Below, piece by piece: positions 9,906 through 21,539 of a stretch of DNA of 44,396 nucleotides. The stretch is from Chara braunii (Eukaryota > Streptophyta > Charophyceae > Charales > Characeae), in assembly GCA_003427395.1 (NCBI GenBank), contig BFEA01000590.1, forward strand, positions 334,814 through 379,209. Reading direction: 5' to 3'. A program made the position numbers and the translations under genes. The notes below the pieces were generated by a model. The model made no database searches, was not told where the DNA came from, and worked only from the letters and a program-made list of their open reading frames with translations. Positions within the stretch are counted from its first letter, which is position 1. Each line of letters starts with the position of its first letter.

Positions 9906-11159
9906 GGTTGACATGTTGTCGTACCAAATACTTTTACATTTGGCGTGTTTTTCTGCAAATGATACCGGTATGGTCTCGTTCGTTTGACGACGCCCGTATG
10001 GGAGGAAGTTTAGGTCCTTGTCCAAGTCAGTGGAGTGCGCGGGGGGGGATCGACGGCGAGGTGCAGCCGTGCGAGGGCCGGGCGTGCACGGCGTCACAGG
10101 GCAGCAGGATGCGCGACACCTCGCCCCCTTACCTTTTATGTTCGCTCTTGTTCGTTTTTATTTTTATTATTTTTATTTATTATTTTTTCCTGCTTTTACT
10201 TTTTATTATTGATATCTCGAGTTCAGTGATTGGTTTCGAGACCGATTGCAGGACCGACGGACCTGGTTTAATCCTTACATTGTCGGACACGAGTGGCCAT
10301 CACGACAGTCGAGGACCTTCATCACGCACCTCTTTGGCGTGCCCGTTCGGGTTCCTGCGTATTGGGGATGCTAGCGAAATTCTTCCATCTTACGGGCGAT
10401 GAAACACAGACAGAAGAGGTCGACGTGTGTGAGAGTGGTGGGGTCCGTGGTCGTGGCTTCTTTCGTTTCCCAATTGGAGAGCGGCAATAACCTAAAAAGT
10501 GGAAGGGATTGAAGAACATTTCGAGTGTGCCTACGGGGCTGTGGCAGGGGTCGCAGCGGGGACACCGTCCGCCGACCACGGCCTGCTGTGAGAGGCTTAA
10601 GTGTGAGCATCCCTGGCCTCAAGGCCTGCCGAGGAGTGGTCTGAGAGTGAACTGTGCGTTGGGCACAGTCGGCCAAGGGGCATCAATGGGAGGCTGCCAC
10701 AGTGTTGGCTGTGCGGCAAGGCTGTCCCAGCGGTTGTTCCATGGGACCCCTTTCCACTTCGGGCCTTCAAAGTTTTCATTTGAAATTTTTCTACTACCAC
10801 CAAGATCTGCACCGGTGTCAGGCGACCACAAGCAGTGCGCCGCCTGAAAGTTGCGGCTTTGGGGCTTAGGCTAAGGGACAAGTCCGTGTTTTGACGGTAC
10901 TCTGGTATGACCAGGCAGCAGAAATTAGGGGAGCTCAGGGCACCCCTGATTTTGGGCGCACTGGACCTTACGAGTAACCCTCAAAGATGGCGAGATGAGT
11001 GGCCGCACTCGGCGCATCTAGGGACCGTCATTTCCGGCCGTTCAGAGGGTTAGACCCGGATTGGCCTGCCACGGAGAGGCATCGCGGGAACTGACCTCGC
11101 CGCAACGTTTTTGCAGCATACGTCTGGGGCCGAAATGAGGCCTCGAATTTTTGTCTATT
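9906..11159. other. No gene supported; T-rich patch at 10140-10215
   Basis: Many overlapping ORFs occur on both strands, none with a recognisable domain. 10576-10620 resembles 33935-33985 (GCTGTGAGAGGCTTAAGTGTGAGCAT versus a TGTGAGGAGCTTGAATGTG variant), suggesting an old dispersed repeat. A 76-base TTTTTATT-rich patch interrupts the region. Confidence 0.4.
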
Positions 11160-11480
11160 TTAGTACCATAATTAAAGATGGGGAAAAGGGATTAAGACCA
11201 GCAGGGGAGAAAGAAAAAACATAATATCCCTTAATTTCTTTATTTTTCACGACATTTAATTCTAGGGGGAATACCCTTGTCATTTTATGTTCCCGGCAAT
11301 GAAATTAAAAACATAGAAAAAGATTAAAAATGGTAAAAGAGAAAAGAAACAAAACGGATTCGGCCATTTATTTAAACTTCCTCGGAATTTAACTTTGGGG
11401 AACTTACGGTTAATTTACTATTTCCGACAATAGAATTAAGGAAAGGAAAGAATGATTAAAAACGATGAGAGGGACGGGAA
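11160..11480 (+). repeat. AT-rich diverged tandem duplication (~150 bp)
   Basis: Two halves (about 11245-11340 and 11385-11475) share an ATTTAA(T/C)T(C/T)-GGGGAA opening, CCGGCAATGAAATTAA/CCGACAATAGAATTAA, and GATTAAAAA(T/C)G. Noncoding. Confidence 0.5.
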
Positions 11481-11689
11481 CCCATGACTATTGGGAGATT
11501 AGCCTAATTTCGCCTCGATTACCCGCCATCAGCTCTGACCCCGGATTGATCATTTTCCCCGGATTTTAACAGTGTTCACTACTGCCGATGGTTGAGGTTC
11601 CCTGCGTCGCTTTCCCTGGTTTGCATGATTACTAACATTACCGCAGTTGGGATGTTCTGAAAGCTGGAGTCGCATGGACAGCATGGGGT
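11481..11689. other. Unassigned
   Basis: Short stretch between the AT-rich duplication and the minisatellite. No ORF or repeat is recognised. Confidence 0.3.
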
Positions 11690-12040
11690 GGTGCTACCTT
11701 GGGCCGACATTGTGGTATTTGGCTCGGTATCGGGCATATTTCAGTTTCGGCAAGAGCTCGACATTGGCGTATTTCAGGCTCGGGCACATCAGCGTGGTTT
11801 AATGTCGGGTTCGGGACCACTACAGCGGGTTGACACAGGTTTGGGGTCACCACGACAATTTATTTCAGCTCTGGCACCACTACGGCAGGTTATAACAGGT
11901 TCGGCGCCACCACGGTGGCTTACTTCAGGTTCAGAGCCGTCGCGTCCATTGTTTTCAGGTTCGGTAAGACTCGACAACGACATAATTCAGGTTCAGCGAA
12001 GACAGGATACGACGCACCGACTTTGATTTCAAGGTGCATT
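11690..12040 (+). repeat. 30-33 bp minisatellite
   Basis: About ten degenerate units built on TTCAGGTTCGG-CACCAC-ACGG-GGTT; clear unit starts lie near 11742, 11775, 11805, 11870, 11900 and 11930. Period is 30-33 bases, which keeps frames open on both strands and explains the ORFs at 11638-12469. Confidence 0.7.
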
Positions 12041-13500
12041 GGTTCGGGTACGCTGGTCCAAAGCAAGGTTGACGCCAGTATAACACAGACTACGGTTGTT
12101 CGAGATGGTTATTCTTGGCCCGGTGTTGACTTAGCATCGCCACGATGCGGGCTGTTGTGGTTCGAACTGGAAATCGACTTCGGTATTGGTATGGGGAGGA
12201 TTCGGCATTGTTACGGGAATGCGTCATTATACAATATTCGACGTGATCCAAGTTCGGTATTGATCTCTAGTTCTGCACTTTACTCTTGCTTGGAACGGTC
12301 ACGTATTTGGTACTGGTCCGCCAAGGCACTAATAGGTCCTTATCTTTCCCTTACTGGGCCAGTGGCAATGGGACCGCGGCAGCAACTCGCCCTGTTTTAC
12401 TACCTGATACGGGTCGGGAGACCTGCTACCACGAGAACCAAGCGTGGGATTTCTAAAAGTTGCCTGTGACAGTGATCGCATGGGGACTGCAGCGTCTGAT
12501 CCCAGGCAATATGGGCCAGCTCAGTGACTTTCGGGGAAAGGCGGAAACAGAGAGGAGTAATTTGGTATGATATTTCACTATAGACCCTAGGAAAGAAGGT
12601 GGGCCTCCATAATGACTATGTAACCCACGATCTGCGGGCCAAAGATTAACGAGCCTGAGGACCCAGGCCGTGGATTGAATGGTATTGCCCTATATGGGGG
12701 GATTGCTGGCCCGCGGGGATTCCGACTTGATACCGCGTGTCCGTTGATACGAGTCTGGTACGACAAGCGGTGGGATGGCTACTCTGGGTCACCAGTCTGG
12801 CAGTGAGTCCGGGGAATCTTGTTTCGGAGAATATAGGTGTGAGACCAGGCAGTGGGGGAGGAGGCATGCCAGGTGTGCCCGACGTCAAGCAGTTGCGGAG
12901 TGCGAGCGAACTCGGGGTGGAGACATCGGAGACAGTCACACCGCGGGTGAGGTGAGAGGAGACAGGGAGTTGGATGCATGCACGGTGTGCCCCTCGTGCG
13001 TGCTTCGAGGTGGTTACACCGGAGGATGCGCAAGTTGAGCGCAATGCTCTTGCACGGAGACGCGGAGAGGAAGAGATACGGGGAGGAGTGCTTGGCGCCC
13101 ACAGAGGAGGGTCGTGAGAAGAGACTGGTTAACGGGCGGAGGGAGGATGAGCGTCGGGAGCGAGAGGAGTGAGTGCAAGGCGTGTCCGCCCACTGACACG
13201 GCACATTTCGGGGACTGAGAGAGCCAGGAGAGCTCGGCCCCCCTGCGCTCTGCGCAGAGCCAAAGGGGCGGTTTGACGGGTGAGATGGAGAAATCAGAGG
13301 GAAAGAGTGGAGAGAGAGAGAGAGGCGAGGAAGAGAAGGGAGTTGGCGCCTGGGTCCGAGCAGGGATCCCCGCTCCGCGAACGGCTTCATTGCGCTGGTG
13401 CAGCCGTAGCTGCGGCAGCTATGACAAAGCAACCAGTTGGTGGCAGATCCACCCGTTGATCGTCATCTAGAGAGTGGGGGAGCACGAGCCGACTCGGAGG
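12041..13500. other. Unassigned; strongly purine-rich 13040-13350
   Basis: No protein family is recognised. The 217-codon minus-strand ORF (12779-13432) is Ser/Pro/Leu-rich and lies opposite a G/A-rich strand, so composition alone can account for it. A GTGGG/CCCAC inverted repeat encloses 12599-12628. GCAGCCGTAGCTGCGGCAGC at 13401-13420 is self-complementary in part. Confidence 0.35.
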
Positions 13501-13714
13501 GGAGGGTAAGTTACTCATTATACCTGCTCAAGTGCGCTGCCCTGACTCACAAAATTTTGGGCATTTGGCAAAACCAGCTATCCCCTTAAATCACGGTAGC
13601 CTTCTGAGACCGAAGAGACTTACTCGAAGTATCTGTTGAAACCTTCAGTTAGCCTAACCGAGCTCTGAATGTGCAACAAGGCCGGCTAATTGGTAATCAA
13701 GTTTAGTCGTAGGC

Positions 13715-13820
13715 CGTTTCAAGTGCATGGCTCGAACGACCTCTCTGCTTTCGGGCGCGTTAGGCGAACAGATTGCTTTGCGGGTCTCGAACCTGTTGAG
13801 CTATCTGCTGGACACATGAA
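13715..13820 (-). other. tRNA-like segment (possible SINE head)
   Basis: The minus strand has a good A-box (TAGCTCAACAGG) near 13800 and a B-box-like GTCGTTCGAGCC near 13735, with spacing close to that of a tRNA gene. A second GGTTCGAGACC overlaps the A-box end. Acceptor and T-stems do not pair well, so it is not called as a functional tRNA gene. Confidence 0.35.
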
Positions 13821-13849
13821 ACGTGCCCGAGGCTGTTGAGGTCGCTCAA

Positions 13850-14015
13850 GAGGGAGAGCGCACGGGGAAGCAAAGGGGGAGTCCGCGGGCAGAAGGAGAG
13901 AGAGTGCGTCGTAAGAGGGAGAGGGAGTCGGTGCACCGGTAAAGAGACAAAGTGAGGAGGTGAGTGCGTGGGAGCGAGAGGGAAGCGGGCGGGGTCAGTC
14001 TTTTTTTTCCTACAT
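13850..14015. repeat. Purine-rich GA-type tract
   Basis: GAGAGNG/GGGAG-rich plus strand ending in a T8 run. Low complexity. Confidence 0.6.
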
Positions 14016-14029
14016 TGTTTATAGACCCC

Positions 14030-14165
14030 CGCTGTTCACCCCAAACAAGACTCCCGCAGCAAGCGGGACCAGTTTTCTGCATTGATTATCATCCCCCGCT
14101 AATCGTCCAGACAAGTTATCCACAGCTATTGGAGTTGCTTTTCTGCATTGTTATTGGAGCGGTTG
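14030..14165 (+). repeat. Short diverged tandem duplication (~60 bp)
   Basis: TTTTCTGCATTGATTAT and TTTTCTGCATTGTTATT recur about 60 bases apart with partly similar upstream sequence. The function is unknown. Confidence 0.4.
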
Positions 14166-14904
14166 ATGTTGTCGGACCGCGTTTCCTCACTGGATCATAG
14201 CTCGCAGAACAACCAAACAAGTGGCGAGAAATGTAGCTTCACAATCATAAGGTGGTCAGCCAGTCCGGTATTCGAACCTGTCAAAGTCAGCTTCGTGCGA
14301 CCGGGGAAGCCCAGACAATCAGGTAACCAGTGAGCTTGGCCGCTTCTCGGGGAAGGCAAGGATCAATGAAAACGAATCACATCGCAGGCAAGGTCGTCCT
14401 GCAGGAACTCCTGGGTATCTTCTGACCAAACAAACGGCGTGGACTGGCGAGCGGACGGTTTGCTATACAATTTTATTATTATTATTAATATTTATCATTC
14501 TCGCCCTTTTTTTTTTTTTTTTAGAGGGGAAGAGGGAGAGAAAGAAGGGCAGGGGTAGAGATGAGAAGTGAACGAGTTCCACGACAGCGGAAGGGCGAAC
14601 AGAGTGTGCATGCGGGCCTGTACCTTGATCTTACTTTTTCTAGATACTCTTTCATTCAATACCTTTGTTCGTTCTTGTGAACTGCTGGTTGTTCTGAAAA
14701 GCCCGAGATGAAACCGGGTAGTAACCAAGGTTAAGTCTTCTGGGTCTTCTGTCCAGCCAACCTCAATGGAAAGGGAGTGAGAGAACGGGGCTGCAACACA
14801 GTGAGGAGCATCTGACTGGTCAACTGTCGAAAAATGCTGCCGCGAAAATTTATTAGTCGATTGTCTGATTTTTGAAACATGGCAGAACGTGAGCTTGCCA
14901 ACCA
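14166..14904. other. Unassigned; short ATT and poly-T runs at 14472-14522
   Basis: Contains ATTATTATTATTAATATTT and a T18 run, followed by a G/A-rich patch. A minus-strand B-box-like GGTTCGAATACC lies at about 14268-14279 without a matching A-box. No gene is supported. Confidence 0.4.
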
Positions 14905-15065
14905 GTTGTTCTACTATTGAGCCCTGCTACAGTGTGAACACGCTAACTTGATTGAAAAATTGTTGATTGCCAGAGTACGAACATGACATCCCGCTAATCA
15001 ACTATCGTGACTTGCTGCAGTGTGAGTTTGCTAACCTGATTGCTTAACTGTAAAGGCTTGCTGTA
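14905..15065 (+). repeat. ~75 bp diverged tandem repeat
   Basis: CTGCTACAGTGTGAACACG, TTGCTGCAGTGTGAGTTTG and TTGCTGTAGCGTGAACTCC recur at about 14930, 15012 and 15058. The first two are followed by CTAAC(T/C)TGATTG. Confidence 0.6.
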
Positions 15066-15099
15066 GCGTGAACTCCAAGAGAAACCGAAGGTAATAGAA

Positions 15100-15185
15100 A
15101 TTGAAACGGGCGGTCGGCCATAGTTCAGCCCGCAGGGTGCCGACACGCGTAGCACCGTAGGGCGGGGGTTCGAAAGGCTGAAGAG
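15100..15185 (+). other. tRNA-like segment with A- and B-box
   Basis: A-box-like TAGTTCAGCCCG near 15120 and B-box-like GGGTTCGAAAG near 15167 are about 50 bases apart. The T-arm does not pair, so this is probably a decayed tRNA-derived retroposon head. Confidence 0.3.
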
Positions 15186-17559
15186 TACCTGCTCCCCTAC
15201 TGGTCGCTGAGGACCTCGGAGTCGGGCGCGGCGAGTGACAGGCGCCGTTGCCCTTGGCTTCAGCGAACAATAGGGCCCCTTCCCCGGGTATCCCCACACC
15301 GGGACCCACCTCACCTAGGCTTACGGTTTAGACTTTGCAGGAGGTCCACGACCCTCTTACTAGTCACAGCGGGGGAGTCGCCACGATGGTCGAGCATGAG
15401 TCGCACGCATCCAACCGTCTTTAGGGATGACTGATGTGGCTGGTGAGTTGTCACACACTCCTACTGGATATTGGCTTCCACGACCACTGTCCTGCTGACT
15501 GTAGTATTCGGCATAGTCTATGGTGTTTGGGTCACAACGCAGTGTAGCACTGATTGTATTCGGTGGGCAGTTCTGCTACACAACCACGAGGTTGGGCGCA
15601 GCAACGAAAGGCAAGGGAGGGAAGAGATAAAGTACGAAGGCAAAAAAGAGGAAGCCAAGGAAGGGATGAATCAGGACGTGAAGTTGGCCAACAGCATTCG
15701 AGAAAAGGAAAGGCGGAGCGGAGCGAGAGGATGAGCATGGCGGGAGGAAGAGATCATAACTTACTCATTTCGTGTTAGAATCGGGCGGGGAAAAATGCTA
15801 AACTAAGGTTTTTAGGCCGGGCGAAATCAGTGGAAACGTTAGATTGGGCTTTGAGTTAGTGAAATGAAAGTTAGATAGAAAAAGTCGAGCGCGGGATATG
15901 GTGGAAACAAAGAAAAAAGGAGATGGAAGAAGGTGTATCTCGCTTAGCTTTGGACGAAATTAGGTCAGGGAGGAGTCGAAATTGGGGTTTGGAGGTGTTG
16001 CGGATCCAATGGCGTGGTCGTATTTTGTGGAGAGATAGTGGACTTTGTGATACGAGGGTAGCTGCGCGTGGGAAAGACTATGGAAGAGAGGGAAGAATCT
16101 ACCTGGATTCAGCGGAAGGTTCATTCTAATTTCGCTCACGCAAACGATCGATGTAGCAGGAGACAAGGCGGGGGTTGAAGACTTACTTATTGGCCATTGC
16201 GCTGCTCAGCCTATCGATCGAAGGAGTGGGTGATAAGAACTGCGGGCGTGATGGCTCGCATGGACAAGAGAAGCAACTTTTGCACCCGATCTATGATAGA
16301 AACGGGGAGCTTGGGATTCACTGCAGGAGCCCGGGCCATAGGTGAGCTGATTGGCAACAGGAAAATCTATAGATGGGCCCGTGAATCTAACAGAATGGAA
16401 TGGTGTAGCTGCGCCTGGGAGTGGAGTAGCAAAGTGTTGTCGCATCTAGCCATGTTTTAGCGTCTCGATTTTGCTCATCTTAGAGGTGAACGAAATGCCC
16501 AGGAGCAGAGGAGGTAGGAGCACCCACCTGATCGATGGTGGCAGCTCGGGGGACGACAGCGTGAAGGATCGAACCGGTGGCTTTATCTCCTTTTCTACCG
16601 GAGACTTCGTTCTCATTTTGGCTTGGTGGTGGTACTTAACCTTCTGTGTGACGATCGTAATGAAGGTTTCCTCCGTATCGTCGTGATTCCAGCCTTCCCA
16701 CCCTCGTGGTTTAGCTCTTCTCAGTCTGAATGAGCCTGGCTAAGCAAGCGGCCAGAGACACTTATATACAAGATGCTGCAACAAATGGGCGGGATAAGAA
16801 GGCAGTGAATAAAGGGAGGGTGAGACAAATGAGGGTGGTAACGGGAGGCACGTACCTGGTCTACGTGGTGGTCTGCATGGCCATGGTCTGCATGGCCATG
16901 GTCTGCATGTACTTGGTCGTTGTTACCAAGTGCTATGGTCATACTCGAGGTATTGAATACTGAGGAGGAGAGTTGTTGTTCTTCCTTCCGTAAGTTGTGC
17001 TCCTATTCCCAGATGCAGTTCGTACCTGCTAGTTACTCCCTCGGGTTTGTCGCTCACTTTTGAGGGCGTTATTGCTATGTCGCATGGTGTTGTCTTTCGA
17101 AACTAGGTTGCTAATTGTTGTTTAAGCTTCCGATTGCCAACTGTTATGGTTCACGGAGAGTGGTTACTACCTCGTTTTGCCATGCTGACCGACGAGTATA
17201 ATGGTTGCATTAAGTTTGTTGTTACAACCGTTTCAGACTGTAGCTACAAATTTGACTAGGAGGCGGTGTTGCTGCTGTATACCTGGTTGATAATCGTCGT
17301 GGTCCGTTGTTGCCGCTGCTGTAGTTTCGGCACCATTGCTGGCTGCTATGGTGCGACAGGATGCTCCTACGGCGGTGCGTATAGATACTAGATGTTGCAG
17401 TTGGGCTCGAGTTAACGGGTAGCAGTCGCTCAAGCCACTTTTTGTTTGTGACTGCAGCAACTGGGTTGTTGGTGGGAGGTGAAGATTGTATATTTCTAAC
17501 TATACACACAAATGCACAGCCCCTGTCTGGCGCGAAACTCTACATGGCTCTTATAGATT
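15186..17559. other. Unassigned; 15 bp minisatellite at 16873-16912
   Basis: No gene is supported in 2.4 kb. Visible local structure is GA-rich sequence at 15600-15730, three GTCTGCATGGCCATG-type units at 16873-16912 (each with the palindrome CATGGCCATG), and TGTTGC/GCTGCTG-rich sequence at 17260-17340. Short ORFs on both strands show no domains. Confidence 0.4.
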
Positions 17560-17861
17560 GCGAAGCGGGGTTTCGGTCAGAGGTAAGGGCACAACAACTT
17601 AGACGAGGTGACCAGGTCCTTCAAGCAGTGCAAGAGGATGACCACTGCAATTTGGAGGGCTAACATGGACAGTTACCCTGAGTCTCGACTACAGTTTGAT
17701 TAGGCTGTTGAGCGTTTTGACCATCATTGCACGGCTCTCAGCCGCATTAAGGCAACAAGACCCTCTCCTAGGAGTTGAGTTGTCCCCCTCCTGTATCTCG
17801 AGAGTCTGAAAACCCCTCCTTTTGCTCTTCTTACTCTAAGTCTAGTCTGTGTTTACGAGAG

Positions 17862-17900
17862 GAAGGCGCCAGGCGGGATTGCAACCCATAGGACCGCATC
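17862..17900 (-). other. T-arm-like motif in element B leader
   Basis: The minus strand reads ATGGGTTGCAATCCCGCC. A GGG/CCC stem around TTGCAAT looks like a tRNA T-arm with a weak B-box. Element B-prime has CGGGTTTCAATCCCGCC at the same place. No A-box was found, so a tRNA origin is only possible. Confidence 0.3.
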
Positions 17901-17926
17901 AAGACTCTGTGGGGAGTCTGCTCACC

Positions 17927-17978
17927 GATTGCGGGAGCTCTGCCGGAACTCAAGAGGAGTTCAAGAGGCAGGGAATTT
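17927..17978 (+). other. Conserved 5' hairpin of element B
   Basis: CTGCC-GAACTC pairs with GAGTTC-GGCAG around AAGAG. It is the same hairpin as at 5028-5082, with the inner stem bases exchanged between arms. Confidence 0.6.
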
Positions 17979-18232
17979 AGAGGTAAACCTTCACCTTCCT
18001 TCTATAAACCCAGTTATGACCCCTATCTGTACGTCCTGCTATGGTTGACTGAGTGTACTGCATGAATCCCATATAAATTTTATGTTTGACTTTTAGGATT
18101 TAAAACAGACATTAAGTAAAGAAAGACATGCGCAATATTAATTTCAGTTTTGTTGTTTGTCTAAAAGCAGATTGTGAAAAAGGGTTTGCATCTGGGGGAA
18201 AGGTGGGAGTAAGGTGGTCTTGCATGCGTTTG

Positions 18233-18930
18233 ACTGGGTCAACCACAGGTTGGGCAAATTTCCATAAGTTTGGAAGACCCAGTACTACGTCTATTTTGAT
18301 TGCTTGGAGAATCATACAGGTTTTCATAAGTTTGAATGGTCTGGTTGCTCTGACTTGTGAGGGCTGTTTGCGATTTTTTTTTTAGGGACCAAGCAGGTTC
18401 CCATAAGTTTGGATGACTTTGTTGCCTTGCTTTATTTTGAGTTTCGAATGTTTATTTTCTTCTTGTTTATTATGAGGGACGATCAGGCGAAGGACTGAAC
18501 ATGTTTCCATAAGTTTGGATGGTCTGGTCTGGAACCACGTACATGTTGTAATGAGAAGGGGTAAATTTGTCTATATCTTCATACTATTTTACTTATGAAC
18601 AGACTAATTAAACATGTTTCCATAAGTTTTGATGGTCTGACTATAACTTATCACCAATTGAAGAAAGCATAAGTTAAGAATAGACTTATGGTAAGGAGGG
18701 GCGGGTTGGACCTTGTTTCTAAGTTGAATGGTTCAGTCATATGCTGCCTTAAAAGACTAAACGAAGAAAGTTATATATAACTTATATATTCTAAATAGTT
18801 CAGGGTGATTAAGTTGGACGGCCTAGTCACATGCCTTAGGAAGAGAAAGTTGTAGTGCCCTGTGTTTGTGCATATCCAATGGTTGAGTTAGAAAGGTTTC
18901 CATAAGTTTAGACGATCTAGTTTTATGCCC
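18233..18930 (+). repeat. Hairpin array B: conserved loop TTTCCATAAGTTTGG
   Basis: The word TTTCCATAAGTTTGGATG or a near variant occurs at about 18259, 18319, 18400, 18504, 18617 and 18898, with more diverged versions near 18715 and 18808. Flanks pair differently at each site: ACTGGGTC with GACCCAGT (18233-18283), CCAAG-CA with TGACTTTG (18389-18420), and GACTGAACAT with ATGGTCTGGTC (18492-18528). Confidence 0.6.
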
Positions 18931-19189
18931 TATGTAAGTTGGGTATAAGGGACAAATCATTGAAAAACTATGAACTATTGTTTGATAAGGTTTAACCTTG
19001 GGGTTCGTGAGAGTACTTACCTTTGTGGTTTGACCTTGCATGTGGCTGAGTAAGATCTTTTCTTATTCCGAGTTTCAGTTTGATAGATAGTTGCTTTAGA
19101 TGCTCACCACGTGATAGAGAGTTATAGGAGTTTGTTCAATTTCTGCATTTTCTGAGGTAATTTTTCTTCTTACTTAGGTCAATTCTCGC

Positions 19190-19440
19190 ATTTTCTGGGA
19201 TCATTTGTTATACTTGATTTTGTATAAATCTTGGTAAGGTACTTTATCTACAGGAAACACTTCCGAAATTTTTACAAATCCAAGGAGTTATTCAAGTCTG
19301 ATTTTCAAAGTTTAGTTTTTTGTCGAAGTTTATATCTTACTATGTAAGAATCTGGAAAGTCTTCTTTTCTAGAGGAAGTGTTTTCCAAAGTTTTACTAAT
19401 TCAGGAAGTTTGACAAAATTTGACTTTGGAAAGTCATGAT
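19190..19440 (+). repeat. AT-rich tail repeat of element B
   Basis: Units of 110-180 bases share TGTATAAATCTTGG, AAATTTTTACAAATCCAAGGAG and a TTTGACTTTGGAAAGTCA word. The same degenerate unit recurs about five times in 36950-37600. Confidence 0.55.
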
Positions 19441-19450
19441 TATTTTCAGA

Positions 19451-20389
19451 CTTAGATTATAGTGGTTGAACGGTGTGTCTCAATAAACTCGAGCCTACTG
19501 CGGTACTACGCAAAGGCCCGCTTGACTTAAAGACATTTACCAACTCTCTTTGAGACAACTTAGAGGGTATAGTGTACATTTCAAAATAAAAATTCATCGC
19601 CAGATTCGCAAGGCCTAACTTAATCAGAGAAAAGTGGGTTACACATCTTAAAATAATTTCTAAAAAAATCATTAATTTTGCGATATTCCAAAATTCCACC
19701 AATGAATAACAATTTTCTTGGTCTTTCTCGTCAGACTTTATCATTGAAACAACTTTCCATGTCATTTTTAATATTGTAACCACCTGCCACTAAAAAGAGA
19801 GTCAATCAGGGAATCAAACATAAAATCATTAACCACTTAGGGACCAACTTATGGGTCTTTAACACAATTCACTTTTAAACATTCGGCATGAACAAACCAT
19901 GAGTCTCAAAAGGCTCATAAATCCCTTGGGATTTTCACACTTTTTCATCAATTGACAGTGTTTTCCCTTCTCATACTTAAGCTCTCGGTCCGTCCATATG
20001 ACAGAGAGTGACTGTGATCGCCATACGCAAAAAGATAATCTCAAATCTCCTATATGCTCAGAGTGGGGTTTAGGATGAGCAAACCATTATGAACCATAGT
20101 GTGACAGTCAACCTACCGGATGACCACACTTTATGGTACTTGGACAGTTCGGGTTCTGTAAGGCGCTCACGTTGCGATTTTGATCTTCGATGATGATGAA
20201 CTCACACGCCTTGACTTGTTAAAGGCTCAGACCCGTGAGGGACGTCGGCTGTATCACGGCTAAATACGACCTTTGGAGATCTCATTTGAGTTACAGAGGT
20301 ATTGTACGACCTACTGTCCCGTGGAGAAAACCACTGTATTTTGGCTTTGTGAGGTAATCATAAAAAAATATATAACGTCAGTAGAGTCA
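19451..20389. other. Unassigned AT-rich segment
   Basis: Interrupts or replaces the expected 3' part of element B. A 108-codon minus-strand ORF (19457-19783) has no recognisable motif. No paralogue was seen in this window. Confidence 0.35.
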
Positions 20390-20545
20390 AAAAAAGGAGT
20401 TATAATTGCAGTATCGGGCAAGATATAGTTCCAATTGTATTTCGGACACCCTGTATGGCCAGAAAGTTGGGTTGTATATATTGCCCGAACTGCAATTGCA
20501 AATTGTATTTGGGCCCATATCGCAATTATAACTCGTTTTTGTAAC
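20390..20545. mobile_element. MITE-like inverted-repeat element
   Basis: AAAAGGAGTTATAATTGC at the left faces GCAATTATAACTCGTTTT at the right, 16 or 17 of 18 complementary. Inner arms TATCGGGCAA and TTGCCCGAACT also pair. Length is ~150 bp with no coding capacity. The centre contains CGGACACCCTGTAT. The target duplication is uncertain, so the superfamily is not assigned. Confidence 0.6.
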
Positions 20546-20559
20546 TCCCACATAGTGTT

Positions 20560-20594
20560 CCCCCCCCCCAAAAAAAAAAAAAAAAAAAAAAAAG
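20560..20594. repeat. C10-A25 homopolymer junction
   Basis: A run of C passes directly into a run of about 25 A just right of the MITE-like element. It could be a retroposon tail or slippage, and homopolymer length may also be a sequencing artefact. Confidence 0.7.
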
Positions 20595-21539
20595 TAGATA
20601 GGGTCACTAGATGGATAGTATTCAGATTACCCTGATGATCTCACGATCATGCTTTGGCATTGAGGAATAATTACACATACGAACAAAAATGTTATCGCAT
20701 GCATTAATCGGGGGGGCAAATTGTCACGAATAGGGGAGAAGTAGATTTTTGGGCATGAACGGACAACAAGTCAAGGGAGACGGTATGGGTTTTCCGGTCA
20801 TTGGGTCGTTACTTCTACCATTCCTTGACTTGCATAAAGGTAACACAATGAAACCGAGAGCAAAAAGAGAAAGATGAAGTGCACCTTTGAGCTAATCATC
20901 AGTCATTGATAATTAGTCAACCCACATCATGCAACAATACCTTGAGGCTGTTCGAGGAGGAGTATTCGAACTATGTTACGATTCCTCTCGAATCATCTGA
21001 GGCATGACTCAGAACTTTGATAGATGAGTTTTTCTTAATATGTTTCAATTAATAGAACTGCAATTAAATTAATGAGTCGTGCGGAGGGTTCTTCTTGTAC
21101 ATTAAACAGGAGGTCTCATTTACGTTGTGTTTTTTTTGCAGTGCTCTCTCTTTTTTAGGGGCGCAACTCGGGGTTTTTTTGTTATATCAAGGATGGGAAA
21201 GGACGACTTTTGGCTAGTCAATTCATCAAGTCAAGTGAAATTGTAATCGATTCAACATCGCACTGATTTTTCTTGTCGTCCTGAACATGTTGAGTATAAG
21301 TATTTTGTTTGAATTGTTCATATCTCGACAACATTGGTTGTCAGCGTTTTTATCGTGAGAAGGCCTCGAAGGTTAACTTGTGGTATATGTGTGTTTTCTT
21401 GTTGACTTGTATGTTTTGTTGTAATTACTTTTTGTAAGTTATGTGCAAGGGGCTAAGATAAATAATGTGTTTTATACTTGGTTGAGGCTGCCATAGTCGA
21501 CTGGCATACGCTTCGTACTTGAGAGATCAACACTGTGAG
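20595..21539. other. Unassigned, AT-leaning
   Basis: No ORF above 60 codons, no recognised repeat and no RNA gene found. Confidence 0.4.

Larger units (their letters stand above)
17560..19450 (+). mobile_element. Noncoding hairpin-array element B
   Basis: Collinear with element B-prime (35418-37965). Shared landmarks are GGTCAGAGGT near the start, CTTACTCT-AGTCTAGTCT, a GAGAGGAAGGCG-CAGGCGGGATTG block (17862-17890), GCATGCGTTTGA-TGGGT, the hairpin array, GATAG-TAGTTGCTTTAGATG (19081-19101) and the AT-rich tail repeat. It also shares GATTGCGGGAGCTCTGCC (17927-17944) and the following hairpin with element A. The conserved 3' module was not found, so the element is probably truncated or interrupted near 19450. 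No protein-coding content. Confidence 0.65.

Noticed and set aside
12779-13432. 217-codon minus ORF, longest in the window
   Set aside because: Ser/Pro/Leu/Arg-rich, opposite a purine-rich strand with GA runs, no domain, with overlapping open frames on the other strand. Composition explains it.
17862-17900. Functional tRNA gene
   Set aside because: Only a T-arm-like stem and weak B-box; no A-box, anticodon arm or acceptor pairing.
19457-19783. 108-codon minus ORF
   Set aside because: No motif recognised, AT-rich context, no neighbour in frame; kept only as a note in the unassigned segment.
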